Assembly (NCBI GenBank): GCA_963825625.1
Contig: CAWGUF010000032.1
Location: 1 to 64,000, forward strand
Direction of reading: 5' to 3'
Origin: CAMDPA01 sp963825625
GTDB lineage: Bacteria > Pseudomonadota > Alphaproteobacteria > Rhizobiales > Hyphomicrobiaceae
DNA length: 64,000 nt
Part shown: positions 18,538-27,516 of the stretch, piece by piece
Layout of the letters: each line of letters begins with the position of its first letter
Position numbering within the stretch: position 1 is the stretch's first letter
Position numbers and translations under genes: made by a program
The notes under the pieces: generated by a model
The model's database searches: none
The model's input: the letters and a program-made list of their open reading frames with translations, nothing else
Told to the model about the DNA's origin: nothing

Positions 18538-19421
18538 GGCCACTTCACCACGGGGGGCATGCTGGACAAAATGGAATCGACGTTTCCGCCCGTCTTCAAC
18601 CCGAATATCGTGCCTCGGTCGTAGAGCAGGTTGAACTCGACGTAGCGGCCGCGGCGGATCAGTTGCTCCTCGCGGTCTGCTTCAGTCCACGGCGTAAGCC
18701 AGTTGCGCTCCACCAGTGCGGGATAGATGTCGCGGAACGCCCGTCCGACGTCCTGCGTGAATGCAAAAGCTGCTTGCCAGCCCCCAGCGGCGTCTTCCGG
18801 CGTGAGGTAATCGAAGAAGATGCCGCCGATGCCGCGCGCCTCCTTGCGATGCGGCAGATAGAAGTATTCATCGCACCAGGTCTTGTAGCGATCATAGTCG
18901 GCCACGGCGTGGGACGTGCAGGCCGCTTCCATGGCGGCGTGGAATGCTTGCGTGTCGGGATCGTCCTGCCTGCGCCGCCGGTCCAGAACCGGTGTCAGGT
19001 CTGCGCCGCCGCCGAACCACCACTTCGTCGTGATGACGTGACGGGTGTTCATGTGCACAGCCGGTACGTTGGGGTTCTGCGGATGGCCGATGAGCGATAT
19101 GCCGGATGCCCAGAAACGCGGATCCTCCTCGGCACCGGGGATCTGGCTGCGGAACTCCGGTGCGAACTCGCCGTAGACGGTGGAGGTGTGGACGCCGACC
19201 TTCTCGAAGACGCGCCCGTGCATCAGGCTCATGACGCCGCCGCCGCCAGGCGCCCCGTTGTGGTCGGTGCGCTTCCAGGGCGTTCGCTGGAAGCGGCCGG
19301 GCGTCTGGTGAACGGCCGGCGCGTGAGCCGGCAAATCGGATTCCAGCCGTTCGAATGCCGCACAGATCTCGTCACGCAGCGTCTCGAACCACTGGGCTGC
19401 ACGCGTTTTCGTATCGTTCAT
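18534..19421 (-). CDS. hemF: Oxygen-dependent coproporphyrinogen III oxidase
   Basis: A 295-residue enzyme that oxidatively decarboxylates coproporphyrinogen III to protoporphyrinogen IX in haem synthesis, in the cytoplasm. Family signatures: RTPWKRTDHNGAPGGGGVMS, GHPQNPNVPAVHMNTRH, TKWWFGGGADLTP, YKTWCDEYFYLPHRKEARG, GRYVEFNLLYDRGT. Length is typical. The TAG stop lies inside the terminal CTAG of hairpin C1, so the hairpin array abuts the gene end. An FNR/FixK-type box lies 94 bp before the start, consistent with oxygen-responsive haem regulation known in alphaproteobacteria. Confidence 0.97.
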   Translation of the reverse strand: MNDTKTRAAQWFETLRDEICAAFERLESDLPAHAPAVHQTPGRFQRTPWKRTDHNGAPGGGGVMSLMHGRVFEKVGVHTSTVYGEFAPEFRSQIPGAEEDPRFWASGISLIGHPQNPNVPAVHMNTRHVITTKWWFGGGADLTPVLDRRRRQDDPDTQAFHAAMEAACTSHAVADYDRYKTWCDEYFYLPHRKEARGIGGIFFDYLTPEDAAGGWQAAFAFTQDVGRAFRDIYPALVERNWLTPWTEADREEQLIRRGRYVEFNLLYDRGTIFGLKTGGNVDSILSSMPPVVKWP

Positions 19422-19514
19422 AATCTCCGAAGCCCGATATGTGCCCCAACTCGCAGGAATCCAACTCGCAGACCATAGCGCGCTGAGCGTAGGTGCGCCG
19501 CCCGTCGGCGCATC

Positions 19515-19528
19515 TTGATGCAGGTCAA
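19515..19528 (-). promoter_or_regulatory. FNR/FixK-type box upstream of hemF
   Basis: TTGATGCAGGTCAA fits the TTGAT-N4-(A/G)TCAA consensus. It lies in the 141-bp gap between the VOC gene and hemF, 94 bp before the hemF start. Confidence 0.6.
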
Positions 19529-19562
19529 GACACGCCGCTGATGCGCTATTCTCGCCGTGGTG

Positions 19563-20447
19563 TCAGGCGCCGGGCAGGGCGTAGGACAACTGCTCGTGCC
19601 CGAAGGCATATGCCATGCCCATCGCATCCGGGTTGCGATTGACCAGCGGCCGCGCGTACTGAGGATGACGCATCGAGCGCACCTCATGCTCCAGCCTCGT
19701 CAGTACGCGGCCGGTTTCGAGATCCGTGATATCGATGAAGCGGTACTCGTGCTGGTTCGTCTCCCGGCTGACAAGGCCGTGTTGCAGCAGTGCGTTGTGG
19801 GGACCGGAGAAATTGGCGAGATAAACGGCGACATGATAGCCGTCGTACGCCTGCAAGGGACCGTCCGTCTCCTTGAACACCAAGCTCTGATCGGTGCCGA
19901 TCGATACGACTGCAGACTTGCCATCGGCGCCGTCCTCGACGCGAGTCGGCACGCCGAAGATGGTCGCGTAGAAACGTGCGATGCCGGCAGCCGTATCGCG
20001 CGCAACCTCCTGCTCGACGTAAGGCATGCCGAGCTGCATTTTACCAAAGCGTGGACCTGGCTCGAAACAGCGTATGCGATTGCCCCAAGGCGATACGGCT
20101 TCCACGCAATCGTTCAGCTCCTGGAATGCGAATCTGGTGCCTTCCAGCGGTTTCTTGACTGCAGCCAGCCGGGCCAGCAGCTTTTCCCGTCCGGGCATGA
20201 CGAGCGCGGTGTAGCCCTGCATCACCTGCGCTGCCGCGGTCGGCAGGTGGAATTGGCAACGCCCGGCGTTGATCCACATATTGGTGACGCTGACGACCTG
20301 ATAAGGATCACGCGTGAGGCCGAGCCCCGCCACGTAGAACAGGGTTCCCAAGGTCTGGTCAGGGATCTGGGTGTTGACGTGCTCTAGGCTGACGATGTTG
20401 CCGACATCCTCGGCAGCTCTGCTGAAGACTGGTGCGTCCTGGGCCAT
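19563..20447 (-). CDS. VOC (glyoxalase/dioxygenase superfamily) protein, two modules
   Basis: A 294-residue protein with two VOC-like halves. The first opens with IVSLEHVNTQIPDQTLGTLF followed by VAGLGLTRDP, and the second with MQLGMPYVEQEVARDTAAGI and FYATIFGVPT. The NRIRCFEPG and TGRVLTRLEHEVRSMRHPQY segments suit the superfamily edge strands. Classic metal-ligand placement is only partly evident (His in LEHVN, Glu in LEHEVRS), so the activity is uncertain: extradiol dioxygenase, lyase or binding protein. Encoded upstream of hemF on the same strand, 141 bp away and separated by an FNR/FixK-type box. Confidence 0.7.
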   Translation of the reverse strand: MAQDAPVFSRAAEDVGNIVSLEHVNTQIPDQTLGTLFYVAGLGLTRDPYQVVSVTNMWINAGRCQFHLPTAAAQVMQGYTALVMPGREKLLARLAAVKKPLEGTRFAFQELNDCVEAVSPWGNRIRCFEPGPRFGKMQLGMPYVEQEVARDTAAGIARFYATIFGVPTRVEDGADGKSAVVSIGTDQSLVFKETDGPLQAYDGYHVAVYLANFSGPHNALLQHGLVSRETNQHEYRFIDITDLETGRVLTRLEHEVRSMRHPQYARPLVNRNPDAMGMAYAFGHEQLSYALPGA

Positions 20448-20674
20448 GGCGCTTGGTTCCCTGGGCTGAATGACTGGTCCTTGCTGTGGACTTTAGCATG
20501 AACACGCCAAAATCAACGCACAGCTATCTGCAATGCCGTGCTGCCTGAAGTGCGCACAAAACGAGCTCAGGTTGCCGGATGTGTAGGCAGCGGAGGCTCG
20601 CGAAACGTCCGCCAAGCCTGCTCATCTTATCTTATGACTTTGAAATTGTTATGTTTTTATTGGATTTTGCCATC

Positions 20675-20689
20675 TGGCACGCCGTTTGC
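20675..20689 (+). promoter_or_regulatory. Sigma-54 (-24/-12) promoter-like site
   Basis: TGGCACGCCGTTTGC fits TGGCACG-N4-TTGC. An AT-rich stretch lies just upstream (20630-20670), where an IHF site would be expected. The first candidate gene downstream is the small basic ORF at 20869. No bEBP binding site was recognised. Confidence 0.4.
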
Positions 20690-20868
20690 CCTTCAGGTCG
20701 CGAGATGACTTGATTTTGCAGGACCAGCGGGCTCTGGCAAGGGCAGCGCGGCACGGTGCCGATTGTCCTTGAGACCAGCGCGGGGCGGTGGCAGAGCAAC
20801 GCCGCCGTCCCGCACCAACGCGCAGCGGGCCCACGCGACGATTCGGTCTCGATAATATGGGGGAAGCC

Positions 20869-21057
20869 ATGATCCGTCCATTGCCGCCATTCACGGTGCG
20901 ACCGCTGAAGCTGCGAAAGCTCCGAAAAACTGTTCAGCCGGCAGCCATCCTGATGCTCGCGCGCGATTTGCCGGCATCGGCTGTAAGAGCTGAGCGCAGG
21001 CCGATGAAGGCGGAGGCGGGGCGCGCCGCACCGCGCCTGAAGGTTCTGGGTCGCTAG
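20869..21057 (+). CDS. Possible small, strongly basic protein
   Basis: A 62-residue ORF with ribosome site GGGGGAAG before its ATG. The product is rich in Arg and Lys (FTVRPLKLRKLRKTV, RRPMKAEAGR) with no acidic stretch and no known domain. Its TAG stop is the first CTAG of hairpin unit B3-C2, echoing the hemF stop at the other array. It lies about 180 bp after a sigma-54-like site. It could equally be untranslated leader; coding status is uncertain. Confidence 0.3.
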   Translation: MIRPLPPFTVRPLKLRKLRKTVQPAAILMLARDLPASAVRAERRPMKAEAGRAAPRLKVLGR

Positions 21058-21222
21058 TGTTCCGGTTCTGACATTTGCTTCCCATTGCGGCCAGGTTTCG
21101 AGCAAATGTCAGAACCACAAGGAACACTAGCAACATTATGATACTAGTGTAGCTTTTGCACCTGACGTTTGGTCAAGAGCCTCGCCGCAGACGGGTACCA
21201 AACGTCAGGTGCGCTACACTAG
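21054..21222. repeat. 169-bp twin-hairpin unit (families B and C, copy 2)
   Basis: Hairpin B3 (21054-21130), spacer CAACATTATGATA, then hairpin C2 (21144-21222). Stems are nearly identical to copy 1, but the loops differ (TTCCCATTGCGGCC against TTCCCGGTTCCGC in the B loop). The outer B stem here is GTTCC/GGAAC where copy B2 has GCTCC/GGAGC, a compensated change. The bulge is ACAA on the right arm of B and TTTT on the left arm of C. Total length is again 169 bp. Confidence 0.88.
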
Positions 21223-21403
21223 AGCTGACTACTGGGGCGCCACACGCTCGGAACTGACAGCTTGGCTGGCATACTTTGGCCTTTCCCCTTGAACCCGACG
21301 CGCTCCTTCTGGCACAAGCGGGGGTGAGCGCTGCACAAGGGCCGGTTCATTCCGCACCGGCCGCGCGGCTGCGTCGATGGCTTCAAGTGGAAATGGAAGG
21401 CCT

Positions 21404-22090
21404 ATGCAGTTCGAAAACACTTTCGAGGTCCCGCTGCCGCCCGATGAGGCGTGGAAGGTGCTACTTGATGTTCCCCGCATTGCGCCCTGCCTGCCGGGAG
21501 CCGAGTTGACCGAGACACTGGGCCCGGACAAGTACAAGGGCCGGGCGGGGGTCAAGGTCGGACCGGTGAACCTGTTTTTTGCCGGCGAGGCCGAGATCAT
21601 CGAGAGGGATGACGCGGCGCATACGGCAAAGGTCAAGGCCAGGGGAAACGACACCAAAGGCCGAGGCCAGGCCAGCGCCATGGTCAATTTCGCGCTGAAG
21701 CCCGATGGCGCGGGTACCCGCGTCGAGGTCGTCACCGATCTCAACATGACGGGCGCCGTTGCGCAATACGGCCGCGCGTCCGGGCTGATGAAGGAAATCG
21801 CAGGCGCGATTCTCAGCCAGTTTGCCGACAATCTGCGCAAAGAGATCGAATCGTCGGCGGTCACGGCATCGCCTGCCGCTGCAGACGCAGCAGGTGCATC
21901 TGGCGGGTCTGCGGCGGAGGGCGCAAAGCCGACAGTTGCTGGCGTGGCGCAGGCATCGCCGAATGCTCCGGCAGCCAGTCCGGTACCACGTCCCGCACCA
22001 GCCGCTGTGCCCGTCTCCGCTTTCTCGATTCTGTGGATCGCACTGAAGTCCTGGCTGGCTGGCATCTTCGGCTTCAAGAAGCGCAACTAA
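21404..22090 (+). CDS. CoxG-like SRPBCC domain protein with C-terminal membrane anchor
   Basis: A 228-residue protein from the ATG after GGAAGG. Residues 1-145 form the CoxG SRPBCC fold: FENTFEVPLPPDEAWKVLLD, PCLPGAELTE, YKGRAGVKVGP and VVTDLNMTGAVAQYGRASG. An Ala/Pro-rich linker follows, then a terminal hydrophobic helix AFSILWIALKSWLAGIFGF and the basic tail KKRN. In carboxydotrophs CoxG recruits CO dehydrogenase to the membrane; related proteins serve other molybdenum hydroxylases. No such hydroxylase genes are next to it here, so the partner is unknown. Confidence 0.88.
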   Translation: MQFENTFEVPLPPDEAWKVLLDVPRIAPCLPGAELTETLGPDKYKGRAGVKVGPVNLFFAGEAEIIERDDAAHTAKVKARGNDTKGRGQASAMVNFALKPDGAGTRVEVVTDLNMTGAVAQYGRASGLMKEIAGAILSQFADNLRKEIESSAVTASPAAADAAGASGGSAAEGAKPTVAGVAQASPNAPAASPVPRPAPAAVPVSAFSILWIALKSWLAGIFGFKKRN

Positions 22091-22141
22091 CAGTCGAGGG
22101 TCAGAGCCTGCGGGTCTGGCCCCGCGCCGTGGGCTCTGTTC

Positions 22142-23640
22142 ATGCTTCTCACGATTTCAACGACACACTCGCCGGCGTCCGACCTCGGCTACCTGCTGCA
22201 CAAAAACCCGGGCCGCGTGCACGAGATGGCTTTGCCATTCGGCACCGCCGTCATGTTCTATCCACACCTGAGCGAAAACAGCGCCACATTCGCTCTCGCA
22301 TTGGACATCGACCCGGTGGCACTCGTGCGCGGCAAAAAGGGCGGCGATGGCGGCCTGATGAGCCAGTACGTCAGCGACCGGCCTTACGCGGCATCCTCGT
22401 TCCTGTCCGTCGCCATCGCGAAGACGCTGCGCAATGCGCTCGGCGGCAGCTCGAAGGAACGCGCGGATCTGGCCGAGACCGCAATCCCGCTCAGCGCCAC
22501 GGTGCTGCCGCTTCCGGTTCGAGGCTCGGACGGGCTGCTGGAACGCCTGTTCGCACCGCTTGGCTATGACATCGAGGTCGAAGCCATTCCGCTCGACGAC
22601 GAGTTGGCATGGATGGGACCGGAATGGCAGGTCAGCCCGTATGTTCGACTGACGCTATCGGCTACCTGCCGGCTCTCCAGCCTGCTGTCACACCTCTATG
22701 TGCTGATCCCCGTTCTCGACCATCAGAAGCACTATTTCGTCGATCGCGCCGAGATCGACAAACTGCTGGCGAAAGGGCGAGGGATGGCTCGGCGCGCACC
22801 CGGAACGGAGATGATCGCCACCCGCTATCTGCGCTACAAGCGGTCAGCTTGCGCGCGAGGTTCTCGACGCGACTTGTGCTGGAGGAGGCTGTTGCGGACG
22901 CGGAGAGCCGATCGTCGGGGTCGCGGAGCCCGCACCGGCGAGGGACGAAGCCCGCCGAGGCGCCGGTTGCCGGGATGCGCGCAAGGATGCGGCCGAGGAG
23001 GCACTGGAAAAGCCGATCCGCCTGCACGAGCAGCGCCTGGACCGCGTCGCCGACGAGCTGAAGGCAGCCGGGGCCCGCCGCATCGTCGATCTGGGTTGCG
23101 GCTCGGGCAAGCTGCTCAAGCGGCTCCTGGCTGAGCGCCAGTTCACGGAGATTCTCGGGGTCGACGTCTCAACCGCCGTCGCTGGAGCAAGCCGCGCGGA
23201 CGGTTGCGCTCGATCGGCTGCCGCCGCGGCAGAAAGCGCGTATCAACTTCCTGCACGGGGCGCTGACCTACCGCGACCGGCGGATCGAGGGCTACGACGC
23301 AGCCGCGCTGGTCGAGGTGATCGAGCATCTCGATCCGGACCGGCTCGCCGGCGCTGGAGCGCGCGGTGTTCGAATTCGCGCGCGCCCGACCACCGTCATC
23401 GTGACGACGCCTAACCGCGAGTACAATGCGAAGTTCGAGGGCATGGCCGCCAGGCCAGTTGCGCCACGCGGATCACCGTTTCGAATGGACGCGCGCCGAA
23501 TTCGCGGCTGGGCCGAGCCGGTCGCCGCCGCGGTTCGGCTACCGCCTTCGCCTCGACGGCATCGGTGCTGCCGACGAGCATCTTGGTCACCCCAGTCAGA
23601 TGGCGGTGTTCGAGCGGCACGGGTTAGGGGCCGCACCGAG
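22142..23640 (+). pseudogene. hen1: RNA 3'-terminal 2'-O-methyltransferase Hen1, frame broken by extra bases
   Basis: Bacterial Hen1 methylates the 2'-OH at RNA 3' ends during Pnkp/Hen1 RNA repair. The N-terminal domain is intact (LTISTTHSPASDLGYLLHKN, YVSDRPYAASSFLSVAIAKT, MIATRYLRYKR near 22840). The methyltransferase domain is readable across several frames: RRIVDLGCGSGKLL, ALVEVIEHLDPDRL, VIVTTPNREYNAKFE, LRHADHRFEWTRAEF, the latter holding the metal-binding His/Glu cluster. Breaks begin near 22849 and recur; those worked through are extra single bases. The end is uncertain because the last frame runs into the pnkp start. Sequence error or recent decay; the gene order is that of the known RNA-repair cassette. 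Confidence 0.85.
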
Positions 23641-23641
23641 C

Positions 23642-26308
23642 ATGAAGATCACAATCCCCGAGTTCTGTCTCGTCGCGCTGGTCGGCACCTCCGGCTCCGG
23701 CAAGTCGACGTTCGCGCGCCGGCACTTCCTGCCGACCGAGGTGATCTCGCTCGGATTGGGCGCGCGGCGTCGTCGCGGACGACGAGAACTCGCCAGGATG
23801 CGACCGACGATGCATTCGACGCTCGTCCACTACATCGCGGAGAAGCGGCTGAGGCGGCGCAAGCTCGTCGTCATCGATGCGACCAACGTGCGGCCAGGAG
23901 GACCGCGCCCGTCTCGTGCAGGCTCGCCAGCGAGTATCATGCGCTGGCGTGTCGCCATCGTCGTCAATCCCGGCGAGGAGGTTTGCCACGAGCGCAATCG
24001 CGAGCGCCCCGACCGGCAGTTCGGTCCGCATGTCGTGCGCAATCAGACCCGCGGCCTGAAGCGCGGACATCAATCGCATCGACAAGGAAGGCTTCCGCTA
24101 CGTCTCACGAGTTGCGCTCGTCGAGGACATCGAGTCGGTCGAGATCGAGCGGAGCGGCTGTGGACGGACCGGCGCGACGAGCACGGCCCGTTCGATATCA
24201 TCGGCGACGTCCACGGCTGCGCCGACGAACTGATCGAGTCTGCTTCGAGAAGCTCGGCTATGCGGTGCGACTCGAAGGCGAGGGGCGGAGCGCCGCGTCA
24301 TCTCGACGGCGCCGCGGGCCGGCGTGCGCTGTTCGTCGGCGATCTCGTCGATCGCGGACCGCGCTCGCCCGACGTGTTGCGGATCGTCATGCACATGGTG
24401 AGGCGAGGGCCAGGCGCTCGTGCGTGCCCGGCAATCACGACGTCAAGTTCCTGCGCTAGCTCGATGGGCGCAACGTCAAGCTCACGCACGGCCTCGACCT
24501 GACGGTCTGCGCAGATGGATGCGCGAGCCGCCGGCTTCAAGCCGACGGTGAAGGAATTCCTCGACGGGCTTGTCAGTCACGCCTGGCTCGACGACGGGCG
24601 GCTCGTCGTCGCCCATGCCGGCATCAAGGAGGACATGATCGGGCGGTCGTCGGGCGCGGTCCGCGAATTCTGCCTTTATGGCGAGACCAGCGGGCGAGAC
24701 CGACGAGTTCGGCCTGCCGGTCCGCTACAACTGGGCGGCCGAATATCGCGGCGCCACGACAGTCGTCTACGGCCATACGCCGGTGCCGGAAGCCGAATGG
24801 CTCAACAACACGCTGTGCATCGACACCGGCTGCGTGTTTCGGCGGCAAGCTGACGGCGCTGCGATGGCCGGAGAAGGAGATCGTCTCGGTCCCGCACGCG
24901 CATATGCCGAGCGCGGCGTCCATTCGGCATCCGCCGCCGGCCCGGAGCGGCGATCGGGGCGATCCGACGATCGCAGGCGCAGTCGCCCGGCGTCGACCGC
25001 AGCTGTCGCTCACTGTCGGCGCAAGCACGCCACGACGATCTCCTCGATCTCGACTGACGTCATCGGCAAGCGCATCGTCACGACGTCGGCCGGCCGGACG
25101 ATCACGGTGCCGGAGGCCAATGCCGCGGCGGCGCTCGAGGTGATGACGCCGGTTCGCGCATCAACCCGAAGTGGCTGATCTATCTGCCGCCGACGATGTC
25201 GCCGTGCGGAGACCTCGACACGGGAAGGGCTGCTGGAGCATCCCGACGAGGCGTTCGCCTATTTCGCAGCGCGAAGGCGTCGGACAGCGTCGTCGTCGAG
25301 GAAAAGCACATGGGCTCGCGGGCGCTGGTGGTCGTGTGCCGCGACGCGGATGCGGCGCGCGGCGGTTCGGCATCACGTCGGGCGAGACGGGCACGCTCTA
25401 CACGCGGACGGGACGTTCGTTCTTCACCGACACGCCACCACCGAGGCAGATGCTGGCACGTATCCGCGACGCGATGACGGCGTGCGATTTCTGGGATCGC
25501 TTTCGCATACCGACTGGGCGCTGCTCGATGCCGAGACTCATGCCGTGGTCGGCCAAGGCGCAGGCGCTGATCCGCGACCAGTACGCAGCGACGGGCGCGG
25601 CGGCGACGGCGGGCCTCGGGAGGCGGTGATCGCTGCTTGAGCGAGGCCGGCAGAGCCGGGCTGGCCGACCTGGCGCGAGTCTGCTGAGCCGGATTCGCAC
25701 GTCGCGCAAGGCGCGGGCCGATCAATACGTGCGAGGCCTACCGGCGCTACTGCTGGCCGGTACGATCGCTCGACGACTACCGTATCGCGCCGTTCCATCT
25801 GCTTGCCACCGAGGGCACGGTGCACATGGACAAGACGCACACCGTGGCACATGCAGGAGCTCGACGCGTCATCACGGCTGACGGCGATGCCGATGCCTGA
25901 TGGCGACGCCCTATCGCGTCGTCGATCTGTCGAGGACGGCGGAGCGGTGCCAGGCGGCGCCGAATGGTGGCGGAGCAGCACCGCGCCGGGCGGCGAGGGC
26001 ATGGTGGTCAAGCCGCTCGGATTTCGTCGGTGCGCGGCCGCAGCGGCATGGTGCAGCCGGCGATCAAAGTGCCGGGGTTCGGAGTATCTGCGGATCATCT
26101 ACGGCCCGGAGTACGACCTGCCCGCGCAATCTGGCGCGGCTCAGAAGGCGCGGCCTCGGCCTGAAGCGGTCGCTGGCCATGCGCGAGTTCGCGCTGGGGC
26201 AGGAGGCGCTGGCCGCGCTTCGTCGCCCGCGAGCCGCTGCGCCGCGTGCACGAGTGCGTGTTCGCGATCCTCGCGCTGGAAAGCGAGCCGGTCGATCCGC
26301 GCCTGTAG
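23642..26308 (+). pseudogene. pnkp: Polynucleotide kinase-phosphatase-ligase Pnkp, frame broken many times
   Basis: The three Pnkp domains can be read across frames. Kinase: VALVGTSGSGKSTFARRHFL, LVVIDATNV, RPDRQFGPHVVRNQ. Calcineurin-like phosphatase: DEHGPFDIIGDVHGC, ALFVGDLVDRGPRSPDVLRI, VPGNHDVKFL, VVYGHTPVPEAEW. Adenylyltransferase: NPKWLIYLPPTMSP, VVVEEKHMGSRALVVV with the nucleotidyl-accepting lysine, then GTVHMDKTH and a tail ending VFAILALESEPVDPRL. Expected length is near 850 residues. Frame breaks are frequent and mostly extra single bases; one in-frame TAG at 24457 (K expected) is not explained by an insertion. The enzyme heals and prepares cleaved RNA ends, with Hen1. Confidence 0.85.
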
Positions 26309-26372
26309 GTGTCGGGGCCGGCGTCGTGCCGACGTTGTCGCACGACACCGCCTGATCCGCAGGCAACCAGCA

Positions 26373-27425
26373 CTACTTGCCTTTCGAGCCACCGGTTTTT
26401 ATGGCTGCCGCGGCTTTCTTCACGGTATCCGCCGACGACTTGTGGAGCTGATTGACAAGCTTCTCCATGTCCTTGCCGCTCATCGGCTCGTACATCTCGA
26501 TCTTGGACTTCGCGGCCTCGGCGAGGACCTCTTTGTCTGCCAGGAAAGCGTCGAACGCGGCACGTAGCGCGGCCAACCTGTCCGCGGGGATGCCGGGAGG
26601 CCCGAAAATGGCGCGCCCCATCTGCTGAGGTCGGAAGATCAGGGCAAGGATGTCCTTCTCCTCCTGGGTGCGCGCCAGCTTGTCGAGCGTCGGCACGCCC
26701 GGCAGCGCTTTGTGCGGCTCGAATGAATACTGCAGCAGCACGCTGACCTTTTTCTCCGGCAGCCATGTCGGTCGCGCGCTGGCGAGCGAACCGTAATTGA
26801 AGCCACCCATTCCGGCCACCTCGCCGCGTTCCAGCGCGAGCATCTGACCGGAGCTTCCCTTGTAGCCGGACACCACCTTGAAATTCATGCCAAGGAGGTT
26901 CTTGAGCGATGTCGGACAGATGGTGCTGAGATCCGTGGCGCCGCTGGAGGCAACCACAAGCTCCTGCTTGTAGAGGTCCTGGGCTGTCTTTACGGGGCTC
27001 GTATGCCAGGAGATTGCCAGCGCGACCTCGGAGTTCATGCTGCCGATCCAGCTCAGCTTCTGCGCATCATAGCGCGCACCGGCCGCACCCATGATCGCGT
27101 TGGTGGCGAGTTGGCCCGGGCCAAGCGCGATAACGCTGCCGTCCTTGGGTTGCTGTGCGTACATCGCGTTGGTCATGTTGACGCCGGCTGCGCCGGGCAT
27201 ATTCTGCACCACGACCGTCGGCTCACCCGGCATCAAGCGCTTGAGATGCCGGCCGAAAAAGCGTGCATAGATATCGTATCCGCCGCCGGGAGGATGCGAA
27301 ACAAGGATCTTCACCCCCTTTGACTTGTAGAAGTCCCCCGGACTTTGGGCGGCGACCGGGGTCACGGATACGGCAAGCGCGGCAGCGCCGCCCGCCAACA
27401 CGCTGATCGACTTGAGATACGCCAT
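26373..27425 (-). CDS. Bug-family tripartite tricarboxylate transporter substrate-binding protein
   Basis: A 350-residue protein with a Sec signal peptide (SISVLAGGAAALAVSVTPVA, cleavage near AQS) and the TctC/Bug fold: GVKILVSHPPGGGYDIYARF, VVVQNMPGAAGVNMTNAMY, LGPGQLATNAI, KVVSGYKGSSGQMLALERGE, FGPPGIPADRLAALRAAFD. These periplasmic proteins capture carboxylates, often aromatic or dicarboxylic acids. No tctA or tctB membrane genes are adjacent, so it is an orphan receptor. GAGGAAACGCAGAGG precedes the start. Confidence 0.92.
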   Translation of the reverse strand: MAYLKSISVLAGGAAALAVSVTPVAAQSPGDFYKSKGVKILVSHPPGGGYDIYARFFGRHLKRLMPGEPTVVVQNMPGAAGVNMTNAMYAQQPKDGSVIALGPGQLATNAIMGAAGARYDAQKLSWIGSMNSEVALAISWHTSPVKTAQDLYKQELVVASSGATDLSTICPTSLKNLLGMNFKVVSGYKGSSGQMLALERGEVAGMGGFNYGSLASARPTWLPEKKVSVLLQYSFEPHKALPGVPTLDKLARTQEEKDILALIFRPQQMGRAIFGPPGIPADRLAALRAAFDAFLADKEVLAEAAKSKIEMYEPMSGKDMEKLVNQLHKSSADTVKKAAAAIKTGGSKGK

Positions 27426-27516
27426 CCTCTGCGTTTCCTCTTTTTAGAAAGCCAGGAGCGCTAAGCATATAGTCTGCGGAAAACTACGGGGCAATGGCTT
27501 CGCGCGCAGCCAGCGA

